Below, piece after piece: positions 50,155 to 58,630 of a stretch of DNA of 64,000 nucleotides (positions are counted from its first letter, which is position 1; each line of letters begins with the position of its first letter). The notes beneath the pieces were generated by a model that saw nothing but the letters and a program-made list of their open reading frames with translations, was not told the origin of the DNA and made no database searches. Source of the stretch: Salarchaeum japonicum_A (lineage in GTDB: Archaea > Halobacteriota > Halobacteria > Halobacteriales > Halobacteriaceae); the NCBI RefSeq assembly GCF_049705945.1, contig NZ_JBNAMV010000004.1, positions 1,488,001 through 1,552,000 of the forward strand. Reading direction: 5' to 3'. A program made the translations under genes and the position numbers.

Positions 50155-50412
50155 ATGTCGATACGGAATCGAGCCAGCACACTCCGGTTCCCGGTCGGTG
50201 TCGCCGCGCTCATCGTCGCCGCGTTTCTCCTCGACGCCGGGACGCAGTGGCTCGCGGACTCGATAGTGGCCGGCACGGGGTCGTGGATTCCGCGTGTCGG
50301 CACGGTCGGCCAAACCGTCCTCCTCTACAGCTCAGCCGCAACCCTGTTCGCGTTCGTCGTCGTTCCGGTCGCGGCCTTCTGGCTCGGCACAAAATACGGA
50401 CGAAGCTCGTGA
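50155..50412 (+). CDS. Small two-helix membrane protein
   Basis: 85 residues from ATG 50155. Two hydrophobic helices at about 12-32 and 52-76, with a short basic tail (GTKYGRSS). Topology matches the product at 49787, though sequence similarity is slight. Function unknown. Confidence 0.55.
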   Translation: MSIRNRASTLRFPVGVAALIVAAFLLDAGTQWLADSIVAGTGSWIPRVGTVGQTVLLYSSAATLFAFVVVPVAAFWLGTKYGRSS

Positions 50413-50486
50413 GGCACACTCTCGAACGATAAGTCGGACGGAGGCCGGTCCCCGCGACGGAACGCGGTCGTGCGCGTTGTTCGGTC

Positions 50487-51416
50487 CTATTCTTCGACTT
50501 CGTCGCGCAGGTCGCCGAGCGTGGCGATCCGCTCGGCGTGCGCGTTGTGCTGGTGGATGGACTCGTCGTTCGACTGCTTCATCGTCACGACGGCGTCGTC
50601 CGCGAGATGGTCGTACTCGTCGACGACGCTCTCCGCCATCGCGCGCACGCAGTCCTCGACGAACCGGGCGTTCGCGTGCGCCTCGTACGTCATGTGGTCT
50701 TCGTCGGGGCGTTTGGCCATGTTGTAGATGCGGGCGCTCATCGAGTCCTTCGCGAGCTCCGAGAGCTCCATGAGGTCCACGTCGGGCTCGCCCGCCGTCT
50801 CGATGGTGAGCGTCGCGTGCCCGCGCTGGCTGTGCCCGGCCTGCGGCACCTCTCGCAGGAACTCCTTCACGTCCTCGCTCTCCACGCCGAGGTCGCTGAG
50901 TTTCTCCTGGGCGCGAGCGCTCATCATCTGCTGGCTGCACGGACACACCGTCATCCCGGTGACGTGCACGCCGACCTCCTCGCGGGTGCGCTCGCCCTCC
51001 TGCGCGGTCGCGGCCGCGAGGAAGTCCATCGTGCCCTGCGTCGGCTTCCCGGACTCCGGCGTCTCGTCCTGCGTGACGTACTGCGCCTCCATCTCCACGA
51101 CCGCCCGCGACGTGTAGTCGTGTTTCTCGATGAGGCGGTCCGCGGCGTCACCGCAGACGTCCTCGATGCGGTACGCGGGCTCGCTCACCGCGGCTTCGAG
51201 CGTCTCGTCGATGACTTCCATGTTCCGACTCATGTCGATGCCCTTGCGCTCCTTCGGCAGGTCGACGTACACCTCGAACTCGGCGGCGAGGACGAGGGGG
51301 CGCTTCTCGGGGCGCGCAATCTTCACGAGTTTCTCCACGCCCGTCACGCCCACCTGGCTCAGTCCGACGGAGACGTCCGGGGTCGACGCCTGCACGTCCG
51401 GCAGTTGCTCGCTCAT
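50487..51416 (-). CDS. mptA: GTP cyclohydrolase MptA (FolE2/GCYH-IB type)
   Basis: 309 residues. It opens the GTP ring to make a dihydroneopterin (cyclic phosphate) precursor for pterin cofactors; the same activity supplies the first step toward preQ0 and archaeosine in many archaea. VTGMTVCPCSQQMMSARAQE holds the metal-site Cys, and QVGVTGVEKLVKI, HSQRGHATLTIE and ARFVEDCVRAM are further COG1469 marks. Its presence with tgtA, arcS and RaSEA puts four archaeosine-related genes in this window. Confidence 0.9.
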   Translation of the reverse strand: MSEQLPDVQASTPDVSVGLSQVGVTGVEKLVKIARPEKRPLVLAAEFEVYVDLPKERKGIDMSRNMEVIDETLEAAVSEPAYRIEDVCGDAADRLIEKHDYTSRAVVEMEAQYVTQDETPESGKPTQGTMDFLAAATAQEGERTREEVGVHVTGMTVCPCSQQMMSARAQEKLSDLGVESEDVKEFLREVPQAGHSQRGHATLTIETAGEPDVDLMELSELAKDSMSARIYNMAKRPDEDHMTYEAHANARFVEDCVRAMAESVVDEYDHLADDAVVTMKQSNDESIHQHNAHAERIATLGDLRDEVEE

Positions 51417-51465
51417 TACACAACGTTTCCCGTGGAAGTACGGAACTACTTTCGGTATCGGAGAG

Positions 51466-52287
51466 CTACTCCAGTTTTCCGAGCGCCTGGAAGAAGTCGC
51501 TCGCCGGACCGGCGACCCGCGCGGGTTCGTCGGCCTCCCGGAGCGTTACCTCGCTCGGCGTCTCGACCTCGCGCGTGTTCGACCCGTCGCTCGACACGAC
51601 CGCGTGCTCGGCGTCGTCCACGCGAACCGTCACTTCGCTCCCCGTCCGCGTGACGAGCGGCGGCATCGCGTCCTCCGCGCACATTCCGGTGACGACGAAC
51701 CCGTGGACGCCCGGCTGGACGAGCGGCCCGCCCTCGCTCAGGTTGTACGCCGTGCTCCCGGTCGGCGTCGAGACGAGCACTCCGTCCGCGTGACTCGCCG
51801 TGTAGAGCGAGCCGTCCACCCGAACCTCGACGGTCACGCCCTGCCCGTGTCCGCGCTGCGGACCCTGCACGACGACTTCGTTCAATGCGGGCGTGAGCAC
51901 CCAGTCCGCGCCCGACGCCTCGATGCGCGGCACGTCCCGCGAGCGCACCGCGCCCGTTTCGAGGTAGCGCTCCACCTCCTGCTTCACCGCCGCGACCGCG
52001 TCGTCCGGCGCGACCGCGTTCAAGAACCCGACTTCACCGAGGTTCACGCCGAGCACGGGCACGCTCCCCGCGCCCCGCGCCGCGAACAGGAACGTGCCGT
52101 CCCCGCCGATGCTCACCACGAGGTCGCACGTCGAGAACTCGGAGACCTCGTGGCCCTCCAGTTCGGCGGCGTCCGAGCTCGCCTCGTCCACCCACACCTC
52201 GACCTCGTCGGGGAGCGCGTCCGCGATGTCCGCCGCGAGATAGGCCGCGCGCGCGTTCCCGCGCTGCGCGACGATTCCCACACGCAT
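51466..52287 (-). CDS. nadK: NAD kinase
   Basis: 273 residues. It phosphorylates NAD to NADP. VVSIGGDGTFLFAARG is the GGDG catalytic motif. LGVNLGEVGFLNAV, LNEVVVQGPQRG and DGVLVSTPTGSTAYNLSEGG follow in the usual order. Downstream of mptA on the same strand would be in reverse order here: mptA lies 50 bases after nadK's stop, so nadK may lead a two-gene transcript. Confidence 0.92.
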   Translation of the reverse strand: MRVGIVAQRGNARAAYLAADIADALPDEVEVWVDEASSDAAELEGHEVSEFSTCDLVVSIGGDGTFLFAARGAGSVPVLGVNLGEVGFLNAVAPDDAVAAVKQEVERYLETGAVRSRDVPRIEASGADWVLTPALNEVVVQGPQRGHGQGVTVEVRVDGSLYTASHADGVLVSTPTGSTAYNLSEGGPLVQPGVHGFVVTGMCAEDAMPPLVTRTGSEVTVRVDDAEHAVVSSDGSNTREVETPSEVTLREADEPARVAGPASDFFQALGKLE

Positions 52288-52383
52288 ACCCGGCCCGAGA
52301 ACGCCCGCGAATAAAAAACCCCGTTCACCCGAACGCGCCCGCCCGATATCCGCTGCGAGCCGGCTGTTCGCGACGACAGCCGA

Positions 52384-52767
52384 CTACTCGCTCTCGCCCG
52401 CGAGCGCCGCGTCGAACGCGTCCACGACGCGCTTCACTTCGGCCGCGTCCGTCACGAACACCACCAGTCGCGGCGGCTCCGCCGCCACCGGCCGCGTTCG
52501 CATCCCGCGCTCCGCTGCGGCCTCCCGCGCCGCGTCCAGTCCCGTCTCGAATTCGACGCGCGCCCGCTCCGGCTGCACGAACACCCTGGCCACGCGCTCG
52601 CCGCCGTGATGCACGTCGTAGGCGCGCACGCCGTCCGCCGTCGGCTCGACGTCCTGCACTGAGTTCTCCACCGAGACCTCCGCGAACGCGCCGACCTGCC
52701 GCCCCGTCAGCTCCGAGGCGAGCAACTGCGCGATGCGCACGCCGTCGTTCAGCGACTCCGCGACCAT
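52384..52767 (-). CDS. Haloarchaeal conserved protein next to DUF2240
   Basis: 127 residues. ATG 52767 overlaps the stop of the DUF2240 gene (ATGA). An alpha/beta protein: LNDGVRIAQLLASELTG, ENSVQDVEPTADGVRAYDV and LVVFVTDAAEVKRVVDAF. No family recognised. It should work in the same process as its coupled partner, which is also uncharacterised. Confidence 0.65.
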   Translation of the reverse strand: MVAESLNDGVRIAQLLASELTGRQVGAFAEVSVENSVQDVEPTADGVRAYDVHHGGERVARVFVQPERARVEFETGLDAAREAAAERGMRTRPVAAEPPRLVVFVTDAAEVKRVVDAFDAALAGESE

Positions 52768-53207
52768 CAGAGTCCCTCCCGGGCCTTCGCGGCCGCGTCG
52801 TCCACATCCACGCCCTCGCGGCGCGCGTACACCACCGCCGCCGCGTCCGCCGTGATTCCGAGTTCCTGCTGGAGTTCGTTCACGGCCGCGACGACCTCCT
52901 GTTTCTCCATGCCCTCCGCTTCGAGCGCGTCCACCGCGCGCTCGAACGCCGAGCGCTCCCGGAACACCGACTCGTCCGGCGAGAAATCTTCAGGTACGTC
53001 CACCGAATCGAGGTCGAAGTCCGCGATGAGGTCGCCGTCGTCCCGCGACACCAACCCCTCCCCGGTGGCGATGTCGATGACGCGCTTCGCCTGGTCGGGC
53101 GACAGCCAATCCCGGTCCAGCGAGAGCGCCACCACGAACTCGTGCTCGCCGATACGGGCCTTCCCCGTCTGCTTGAACGGGGCCGCGACCGTCACGCGCA
53201 GACTCAT
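52767..53207 (-). CDS. DUF2240 family protein
   Basis: 146 residues from ATG 53207 (a GTG one codon upstream is also open). LRVTVAAPFKQTGKARIGEH, then SLDRDWLSPDQAKRVIDIAT and LVSRDDGDLIADFDLDS, match the archaeal DUF2240 family. The first half looks like a winged helix. The C-terminal 60 residues are helical. It is divergent from the S8e gene, and its stop overlaps the next gene's start. Confidence 0.8.
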   Translation of the reverse strand: MSLRVTVAAPFKQTGKARIGEHEFVVALSLDRDWLSPDQAKRVIDIATGEGLVSRDDGDLIADFDLDSVDVPEDFSPDESVFRERSAFERAVDALEAEGMEKQEVVAAVNELQQELGITADAAAVVYARREGVDVDDAAAKAREGL

Positions 53208-53301
53208 CACCTCTACTCCACGCCGGCGGGGCGTAAATCGCGTGGTTTCCCGTGAGTCCGGTTCCGAGCCTTTTTAGTACGCGCTGAGCCACAGTACAGG
53301 T

Positions 53302-53679
53302 ATGCAATACCAGGGCCGCTCCAAGCGCACCAAAACGGGTGGGCGAAGCCGACCGCACAGCAAGAAGAAGAAGAACGAACTCGGCCGCACCCCGACCGAG
53401 ACCACCGTCGGCGAACCCAAGTTCCGCACCGTCGACTCCCGCGGCGGCGAGGAGAAGGTCCGCACGCTCTCCACGAACGTCGCGAACGTCACCGAGGACG
53501 GCGAAACCACGCACGCCACCATCGAGGACGTCGTCGAGAACCAGGCGAACCCGAACTACGTCCGCCGAAACATCATCACCAAGGGCGCGCTCATCGAGAC
53601 CGACGCCGGCACTGCCCGCGTCACCTCCCGCCCCGGCCAGGAAGCCCACGTTAACGCCGTCATCGTCGACGACGAATAA
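53302..53679 (+). CDS. rps8e: 30S ribosomal protein S8e
   Basis: 125 residues. MQYQGRSKRTKTGGRSRPHS is the universal archaeal/eukaryotic S8e start, and NYVRRNIITKGALIET is the second conserved block. Full length. It stands alone on the plus strand, convergent with the CDC48 gene; a TTTTTAG-like box (53270-53277) lies about 25-30 bases before the ATG and may be its TATA element with a short leader. Confidence 0.95.
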   Translation: MQYQGRSKRTKTGGRSRPHSKKKKNELGRTPTETTVGEPKFRTVDSRGGEEKVRTLSTNVANVTEDGETTHATIEDVVENQANPNYVRRNIITKGALIETDAGTARVTSRPGQEAHVNAVIVDDE

Positions 53680-53850
53680 CCGGCTTCGCTACCGACACGA
53701 CCTCTCCACTCTCCCGTTTCTCATCGCTCTCCAGACGTAGAAGCATTCGCCGAGCGAGCGGTTCGAACGAACCCGAGCGAGGCGATTCACCGCGCCGAAG
53801 GCGCGGGCCGAGGAACCCCCAACGGGGGTGACGCAGGCTTTTGTCGTAGC

Positions 53851-53886
53851 TTTTGCAAGCGCCCGCAAAGCGGGCGCGCAGCAAAA
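53851..53886 (-). terminator. Hairpin terminator after CDC48
   Basis: The inner stem GCGCCCGC-AAA-GCGGGCGC (53859-53877) is extended by TTTTGC (53851-53856) and GCAAAA (53881-53886). On the minus strand it begins four bases after the CDC48 stop and ends in a short T/A run. A second small hairpin (CGCGCC-GAA-GGCGCG, 53791-53805) lies beyond it, in the gap toward S8e. Confidence 0.6.
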
Positions 53887-53890
53887 GGTA

Positions 53891-56113
53891 CTATTGGAAG
53901 CCGATGTGGCCGCCTTCTCGGCCGGTTTCGGGCGTCTGTCCGCCCTTGAACTGTTCTTCGACGTCCTCGTAGTAGGCGAGGAGGTCGTCCGTGATGGTGG
54001 GGCGGACGTTCTTCATCGCTTTCCGGAAGTGTCGCATGCCGACTTCGGTGGCGTCGTCGTCCTCGCGGAGCGCTTCGATGGCGGCTTCGCGGGCGATGTT
54101 CGCGAGGTCGCTGCCGACGTAGCCGTCCGTGATTTCCGCGAGCTCGCGGAGGCTCACGTCGGCCGTGAGCGGCGTGTCGTCGGTGTGGATGCGGAGGATG
54201 CGTTCGCGTCCCTCGACGTCGGGCTGACCGACCATCACCATGCGGTCGAAGCGGCCGGAGCGGATGAGCGCGGGGTCGATGATGTCGGGGCGGTTGGTCG
54301 CGCCGATGACCATCACGTCCTCCATGTCCTCCAGGCCGTCGAGTTCGGTGAGGAGTTGGTTGACGACGCGTTCGCTGACGTTGTTTCCGGCGTTCTGGCC
54401 GCGGCCGGGCGCGAGGCTGTCGAGTTCGTCGAAGAAGATGATGGTCGGGCTGACCTGTCGGGCTTTCCGGAACGTCTGCCGGATGGCCTTCTCGGATTCA
54501 CCCACCCACTTCGAGAGGAGTTGGGGGCCGCGCACGCTGATGAAGTTCGCGTTCGTCTCGTTCGCGACGGCTTTCGCCATCAGCGTCTTCCCCGTGCCGG
54601 GCGGGCCGTAGAGCAGGACGCCGCTCGGCGGTTCGACGCCCATCCGCCCGAACTTCTCGGGGGCGTTCAGCGGCCACTCGATGGACTCCTGGACCTGTTC
54701 TTTCGCGTCCGTCAGTCCGCCCACATCGTCCCACGATATCTTCGGGAGTTCGACGAGGACTTCGCGCATCGCCGAGGGTTCGACCTCGTTGAGCGCGCCG
54801 CGGAAGTCCTGGCGTTTCACGATCATGCGGTCGATGAGGCTCGGCGGGATGTCCTCCTCGTCGAGGTCGATTTCGGGGAGGTAGCGCCGGAGCGCGCGCA
54901 TCGCCGCTTCCTTCGTGAGGGATTCGATGTCCGCGCCGACGAACCCGTGCGTGTCGTCCGCGAGGTTCCCGAGGTTCACGTCGTCCGACAGCGGCATGCC
55001 GCGCGTGTGAATCTTCAGAATTTCCTCGCGGCCGACCTCGTCGGGGACGCCGATTTCGATTTCGCGGTCGAACCGGCCGGGCCGGCGGAGCGCGGGGTCG
55101 ACGGCGTCCACCCGATTGGTCGCCGCGATGACGATGACTTGCCCGCGGCCTTCGAGGCCGTCCATCATCGTCAGGAGTTGGGCGACGACGCGGCGTTCGA
55201 CCTCGCCCGTGACGTCCTCGCGTTTCGGCGCGATGGAGTCGAGTTCGTCGATGAAGATGATGGACGGCGAGTCGTCCTTCGCGTCCTCGAATATCTCCCG
55301 CAACTGCTGTTCGGACTCCCCGTAGTACTTCGAGATAATTTCGGGCCCCGCGATAGAGAAGAAACTCGCGGAGGTCTCGTTCGCGACGGCCTTCGCGAGC
55401 AGCGTCTTCCCCGTTCCCGGCGGACCGTGCAGGAGCACGCCCTGCGGCGGCTCGATGCCGAGCTTCTGGAATATCTGGGGGTGCTTCATCGGGAGTTCGA
55501 CCATCTCCCGGACGCGCTGAATCTCGTTCTGGAGGCCGCCGATGTCCTCGTACGTGATACCGCCGCCGGTGCGCTCGAACCCGCTGATGGGTTCTTCGCG
55601 CAGTTCGACCTCGGTGTCCTCGGTGACGAGGCAGACGCCCTCGGGTTCGGTTTCGACAGCGATCAGGGGAATGGCCTGTCCCGGCGAGCGCATGAACGGG
55701 TGGTTCGTCGAACTCATCACGGGGACGATGTCGCGCGCGACGACCGGGCGCTTCAGGATCTGGCGCTTGACCATGCCGGCGGCGTCCGAGCCGAACTGCA
55801 CCGACGCCTCCTCGGGCGGCGCGAGCACGAGTTTGTCCGCCTTCTCGGCCTCGGCCTTCCGTATCTTGACGCGTTCGCCGATACCGACGTCCGCGTTCTG
55901 CCGGGTGAACCCGTCGATGCGAACGGTGTCGGTGTTCCAGTCCTGGCGGTCGGCGCGCCAGACCTTCGCGGCGGTGGTCTCCGCGCCCTCGATTTCGATG
56001 ATGTCGCCCGGGCTGAGCTTCAAGTGGAGTAGCGTGTCGGGGTCGAGGCGCGCAATACCCCGGCCCGAGTCGTTCGGGTAGGCTTTCGCGACCTCGAGTT
56101 GGACTTCGTTCAT
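53891..56113 (-). CDS. cdc48: AAA+ ATPase CDC48 (p97/VCP)
   Basis: 740 residues from ATG 56113. An N-domain (1-175, double-psi barrel, LEVAKAYPNDSGRGIARLDP) is followed by two AAA domains. D1 has HGPPGTGKT near 229 and FIDELDSIAP near 288. D2 has YGPPGTGKT about 273 residues further and FFDELDSLAPGRG. Arginine fingers are visible in DPALRRPGRFD and DPALIRSGRFD. It unfolds and extracts proteins, feeding the proteasome in archaea. The D2 end carries the GGQTPETGREGGHIGFQ tail rather than the eukaryotic HbYX. Single gene with its own terminator. Confidence 0.95.
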   Translation of the reverse strand: MNEVQLEVAKAYPNDSGRGIARLDPDTLLHLKLSPGDIIEIEGAETTAAKVWRADRQDWNTDTVRIDGFTRQNADVGIGERVKIRKAEAEKADKLVLAPPEEASVQFGSDAAGMVKRQILKRPVVARDIVPVMSSTNHPFMRSPGQAIPLIAVETEPEGVCLVTEDTEVELREEPISGFERTGGGITYEDIGGLQNEIQRVREMVELPMKHPQIFQKLGIEPPQGVLLHGPPGTGKTLLAKAVANETSASFFSIAGPEIISKYYGESEQQLREIFEDAKDDSPSIIFIDELDSIAPKREDVTGEVERRVVAQLLTMMDGLEGRGQVIVIAATNRVDAVDPALRRPGRFDREIEIGVPDEVGREEILKIHTRGMPLSDDVNLGNLADDTHGFVGADIESLTKEAAMRALRRYLPEIDLDEEDIPPSLIDRMIVKRQDFRGALNEVEPSAMREVLVELPKISWDDVGGLTDAKEQVQESIEWPLNAPEKFGRMGVEPPSGVLLYGPPGTGKTLMAKAVANETNANFISVRGPQLLSKWVGESEKAIRQTFRKARQVSPTIIFFDELDSLAPGRGQNAGNNVSERVVNQLLTELDGLEDMEDVMVIGATNRPDIIDPALIRSGRFDRMVMVGQPDVEGRERILRIHTDDTPLTADVSLRELAEITDGYVGSDLANIAREAAIEALREDDDATEVGMRHFRKAMKNVRPTITDDLLAYYEDVEEQFKGGQTPETGREGGHIGFQ

Positions 56114-56224
56114 CGTTAGTTGGGTGAAGGTGCGCCCTGTCGCCCGAAGAACCTTCCGACGACAGACGTATGCCAACGTATGTCACGGACGCGTATAGCG
56201 GTGACGGTCACCCCCGTTCGTCGC

Positions 56225-56953
56225 CTACTCCCCGTGCTCCTCGATGGCCTCGTCCAGCGTCAACTCCCCGCGGGCGACCCGGCGCGCGAGCGACTCCGGA
56301 ATCGTACGGTTCTCCGCCGAGCGCTCCCGGGACCGGTTCTTGATGACCTGTAACTCGCCCGCCGTCGGCTCGAACGAACGGGAGGTGACGACCTCGCCCT
56401 CCAGCCGCGCGATGTTCGCCGCGGCGAGCACGTCGTCCAATCCCCGGACGCCCGCGCCGAGGTAGGGCGTCGTTCCCGTCTCGTCCACGAGTTCGACCGT
56501 CACGCCAGCCTCCGCAAGGCCGTCCACGATGCGCGCGCCGTGCAGTCTCGCGCCGTCCCCGACACGAACCACGGGGTCGAGCGCACCTTCGATTTCGTCT
56601 AGAATCACGTCGACGGTGTCCTCGACGGGCACGCGGAACGCCGCGACGACGAGGTCGCCGGACAGCACCGCGATACCGGGATTCGGCCCCGGGTCTACGC
56701 CGACGATGGTTCGTCCAGCGCCGCCGCGGAGCACGGTGAGTGCCTCGTCCACGGCCTTCCGCGCGTCGTCGGCGTCCGCCACGACGGTGTCCAGGTCGGC
56801 GTCCACGTCGTCGTCCGCGCCCGTCACGAGTACCGCCGCGTCCTCCGGAATCGGGTCGCCGGGTTCGATGGTCGTGAAGGCGACGTCCCGGTCCCTGAGT
56901 TCCGCGAGGAGTTCGTGGTAGAGTTCGAAGTCCGCGGTCGCGACGACTATCAC
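56225..56953 (-). CDS. Archaeal protein with RuvC/RNase H-like fold
   Basis: 242 residues from GTG 56953, chosen because IVVATADFELYHELLAELRD looks like a natural N-terminus. The middle has TIVGVDPGPNPGIAVLSG, a first strand with Asp like that of RuvC/YqgF nucleases, followed by VEDTVDVILDEIEGAL and VVRVGDGARLHG. The C-terminus is helical and basic (QVIKNRSRERSAENRT). It is divergent from radB, 80 bp away. A role in DNA repair is an inference from fold and neighbour. Confidence 0.68.
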   Translation of the reverse strand: MIVVATADFELYHELLAELRDRDVAFTTIEPGDPIPEDAAVLVTGADDDVDADLDTVVADADDARKAVDEALTVLRGGAGRTIVGVDPGPNPGIAVLSGDLVVAAFRVPVEDTVDVILDEIEGALDPVVRVGDGARLHGARIVDGLAEAGVTVELVDETGTTPYLGAGVRGLDDVLAAANIARLEGEVVTSRSFEPTAGELQVIKNRSRERSAENRTIPESLARRVARGELTLDEAIEEHGE

Positions 56954-57033
56954 GCCCCCGACTCGGACGGCGGCGAGTAAAAGCACTCCGCCGTTCGGTG
57001 TGTTTTTCCCGGATAGCGCGTAAGAGACGGGTA

Positions 57034-57720
57034 GTGACCGATACCCCTCTCACCACCGGGTGCGGCGCGCTCGACGACCTCCTCGGCGGTGGATTCGAGC
57101 GCGGAACAGTCACCCAGCTCTACGGCCCGCCGGGCGCTGGAAAGACGAACGTTGCGCTCTCCGCCGCCGTCGAGGCCGCGGACGACGGCGACACCGTCGT
57201 CTACGTCGACACCGAAGGCCTCTCCGTCGACCGGTTCCGGGACGTGCTGGCGGGGAACGCGAGCGACCCGGACGCCGCGTCCTCCCGCATCGTCATCTCC
57301 GAAGCCCACGACTTCGACGAACAGGCGGAGGCGGTGCGGGACGCGAGCGAGTTCGCGCCCGATGCCAGCCTCGTCGTCCTCGACTCCGCGACCGGGTTCT
57401 ACCGGCTTCGCCGCGCCGACGACGAGGAGGCAGGGGACGCCCTCCGTCAGGTCGCCAAACAGGTGACGCACTTGCTGTCGCTCGCGCGCAAACACGACCT
57501 CGCCGTCGTCATCACCAATCAGGTGTACACGGACCCCGAGTCCGACACCAGCCGCCCGCTCGGCGGCCACACCCTCCAGCACTGGACCGGAACGGTGGTT
57601 CGCCTCGACCGATTCAAGGGCGACCGCCGCCGCGCCACCCTCGAAAAACACCGCGCGAAGCCCGAGGGCGACCGCGCACAGTTCCGAATCACGGGCGACG
57701 GCATCGAGAACGTCACATGA
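57034..57720 (+). CDS. radB: DNA repair and recombination protein RadB
   Basis: 228 residues from GTG 57034. A RecA-core-only paralogue of RadA with Walker A LYGPPGAGKT and Walker B SLVVLDSATGFYRL. No HhH domain is present, as is usual for RadB. LDDLLGGGFERGTVTQL and VVITNQVYTD are typical. In haloarchaea RadB assists RadA in homologous recombination. Its TGA overlaps the ATG of a 30-codon membrane peptide (57717). Confidence 0.92.
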   Translation: MTDTPLTTGCGALDDLLGGGFERGTVTQLYGPPGAGKTNVALSAAVEAADDGDTVVYVDTEGLSVDRFRDVLAGNASDPDAASSRIVISEAHDFDEQAEAVRDASEFAPDASLVVLDSATGFYRLRRADDEEAGDALRQVAKQVTHLLSLARKHDLAVVITNQVYTDPESDTSRPLGGHTLQHWTGTVVRLDRFKGDRRRATLEKHRAKPEGDRAQFRITGDGIENVT

Positions 57721-57809
57721 ACTCGAACGTCTGGGTGCTCGCTGGCGCGGGAGGCTGTGCGGTTCTCTTCGTCGTGTTCGCCTACCTCTGGCTTCAGCTC
57801 AAGGCGTAG
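57717..57809 (+). CDS. 30-residue membrane peptide coupled to radB
   Basis: ATG 57717 overlaps the radB stop (ATGA). It encodes MNSNVWVLAGAGGCAVLFVV and a further ten residues ending LKA, one membrane helix with short ends. The overlap, good coding composition and clean stop support translation. Function unknown; being coupled to radB it may be a small regulator or a passenger. Confidence 0.55.
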   Translation: MNSNVWVLAGAGGCAVLFVVFAYLWLQLKA

Positions 57810-57846
57810 CACAACGGTTTTTCGCGTTCGCCGCTCACGCGGACGT

Positions 57847-58356
57847 ATGGAGGTCCGCCGACTCGCGTCGCCCGACGACCTCGCGGAAGTGCAACGAGTG
57901 AACGCGCTCGCGTGGCGCGCGGCCTACCGCGGCCTCGTGCCGGACAGCGTGCTCGACTCGCTCTCCAGCGACGTGGCCGAGGACGCCGCGGAACGGCGTT
58001 TCTCTGAACTCCGTGAAGCGGACGGCCGCGTGTTCGTCGCCGCGGACGACGATATTGTCGGGTACGCTCGCGTCCGCTGGGGCGACACGAAGCCCTTCGT
58101 CGACCCGAGTGAGGCCGGCCTGAAAGAACTCTACGTGCATCCCGACCGCTGGGGCGAGGGCGTCGGTACTCGACTTCTCGAACGCGGTCTCGACAGCCTT
58201 CCCGAGGACACGGACGCGCTCGTTGTCGAAGCGCTCGCCGGGAACGAACGCGCCCAAACCTTCTACACCCGCCGCGGGTTCGTCCACGCCGGCAGCCGCA
58301 CCGCCGAATTCGCCGACGAAGAACTGGAAACCGCCCTCTACCGACGAAATCTCTAA
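57847..58356 (+). CDS. GNAT family acetyltransferase
   Basis: 169 residues from ATG 57847. RRLASPDDLAEVQRVNALAW opens a GNAT fold. The acetyl-CoA site is LYVHPDRWGEGVGTRLLERG (R/Q-x-x-G-x-G/A variant). The final AQTFYTRRGFVHAG is the C-terminal strand. The substrate (small molecule or N-terminus) is unknown. It lies 37 bases after the radB-coupled peptide and may share its mRNA. Confidence 0.85.
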   Translation: MEVRRLASPDDLAEVQRVNALAWRAAYRGLVPDSVLDSLSSDVAEDAAERRFSELREADGRVFVAADDDIVGYARVRWGDTKPFVDPSEAGLKELYVHPDRWGEGVGTRLLERGLDSLPEDTDALVVEALAGNERAQTFYTRRGFVHAGSRTAEFADEELETALYRRNL

Positions 58357-58500
58357 CGACACCGCAAAACACGCCAGCCGTGGCCGCGCGGGGTGGGTGC
58401 CGTCGCGGTGCGGCGCGGTTGCGACACCGTAGCTGTGCGGCGCGGATGCGGTCGCGGAAGAACGGCCTGCGGGCAGTACCGAGCGCGCCGCCGGCGCGCT

Positions 58501-58630
58501 CGGCCTTTTTGGTCCAGATTTTTGCGGGGAGAGGTGTGGTTCGAGAGAGCAGAGCTCTCTCGTCATCACGAAACGGCGAAGCCGTTTCGAACGACGCGAA
58601 GCGCACCCCGACCCGGAAAAAGGTGGGTGT
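58501..58630 (-). repeat. 3'-end repeat element with A/T tracts, after the CBS protein gene
   Basis: Read with the gene: TAA, then ACACCCACCTTTTTCCGGG, two perfect hairpins (58569-58589, CGAAACGGC stem; 58543-58561, GAGAGAGC stem), then CCGCAAAAATCTGGACC and AAAAAGGCC. The same blocks in the same order follow the TrpD2-like gene at 42549-42637, with different hairpins between. The shared CACCTTTTTCC right after the stop suggests a common terminator. The adjoining stretch 58357-58500 holds no gene; it contains GTGCGGCGCGG twice (58408-58418, 58435-58445). Confidence 0.65.

Noticed and set aside
53828..56032. A 734-codon frame antisense to cdc48
   Set aside because: Mirror of the CDC48 gene; its composition is that of a reverse complement.
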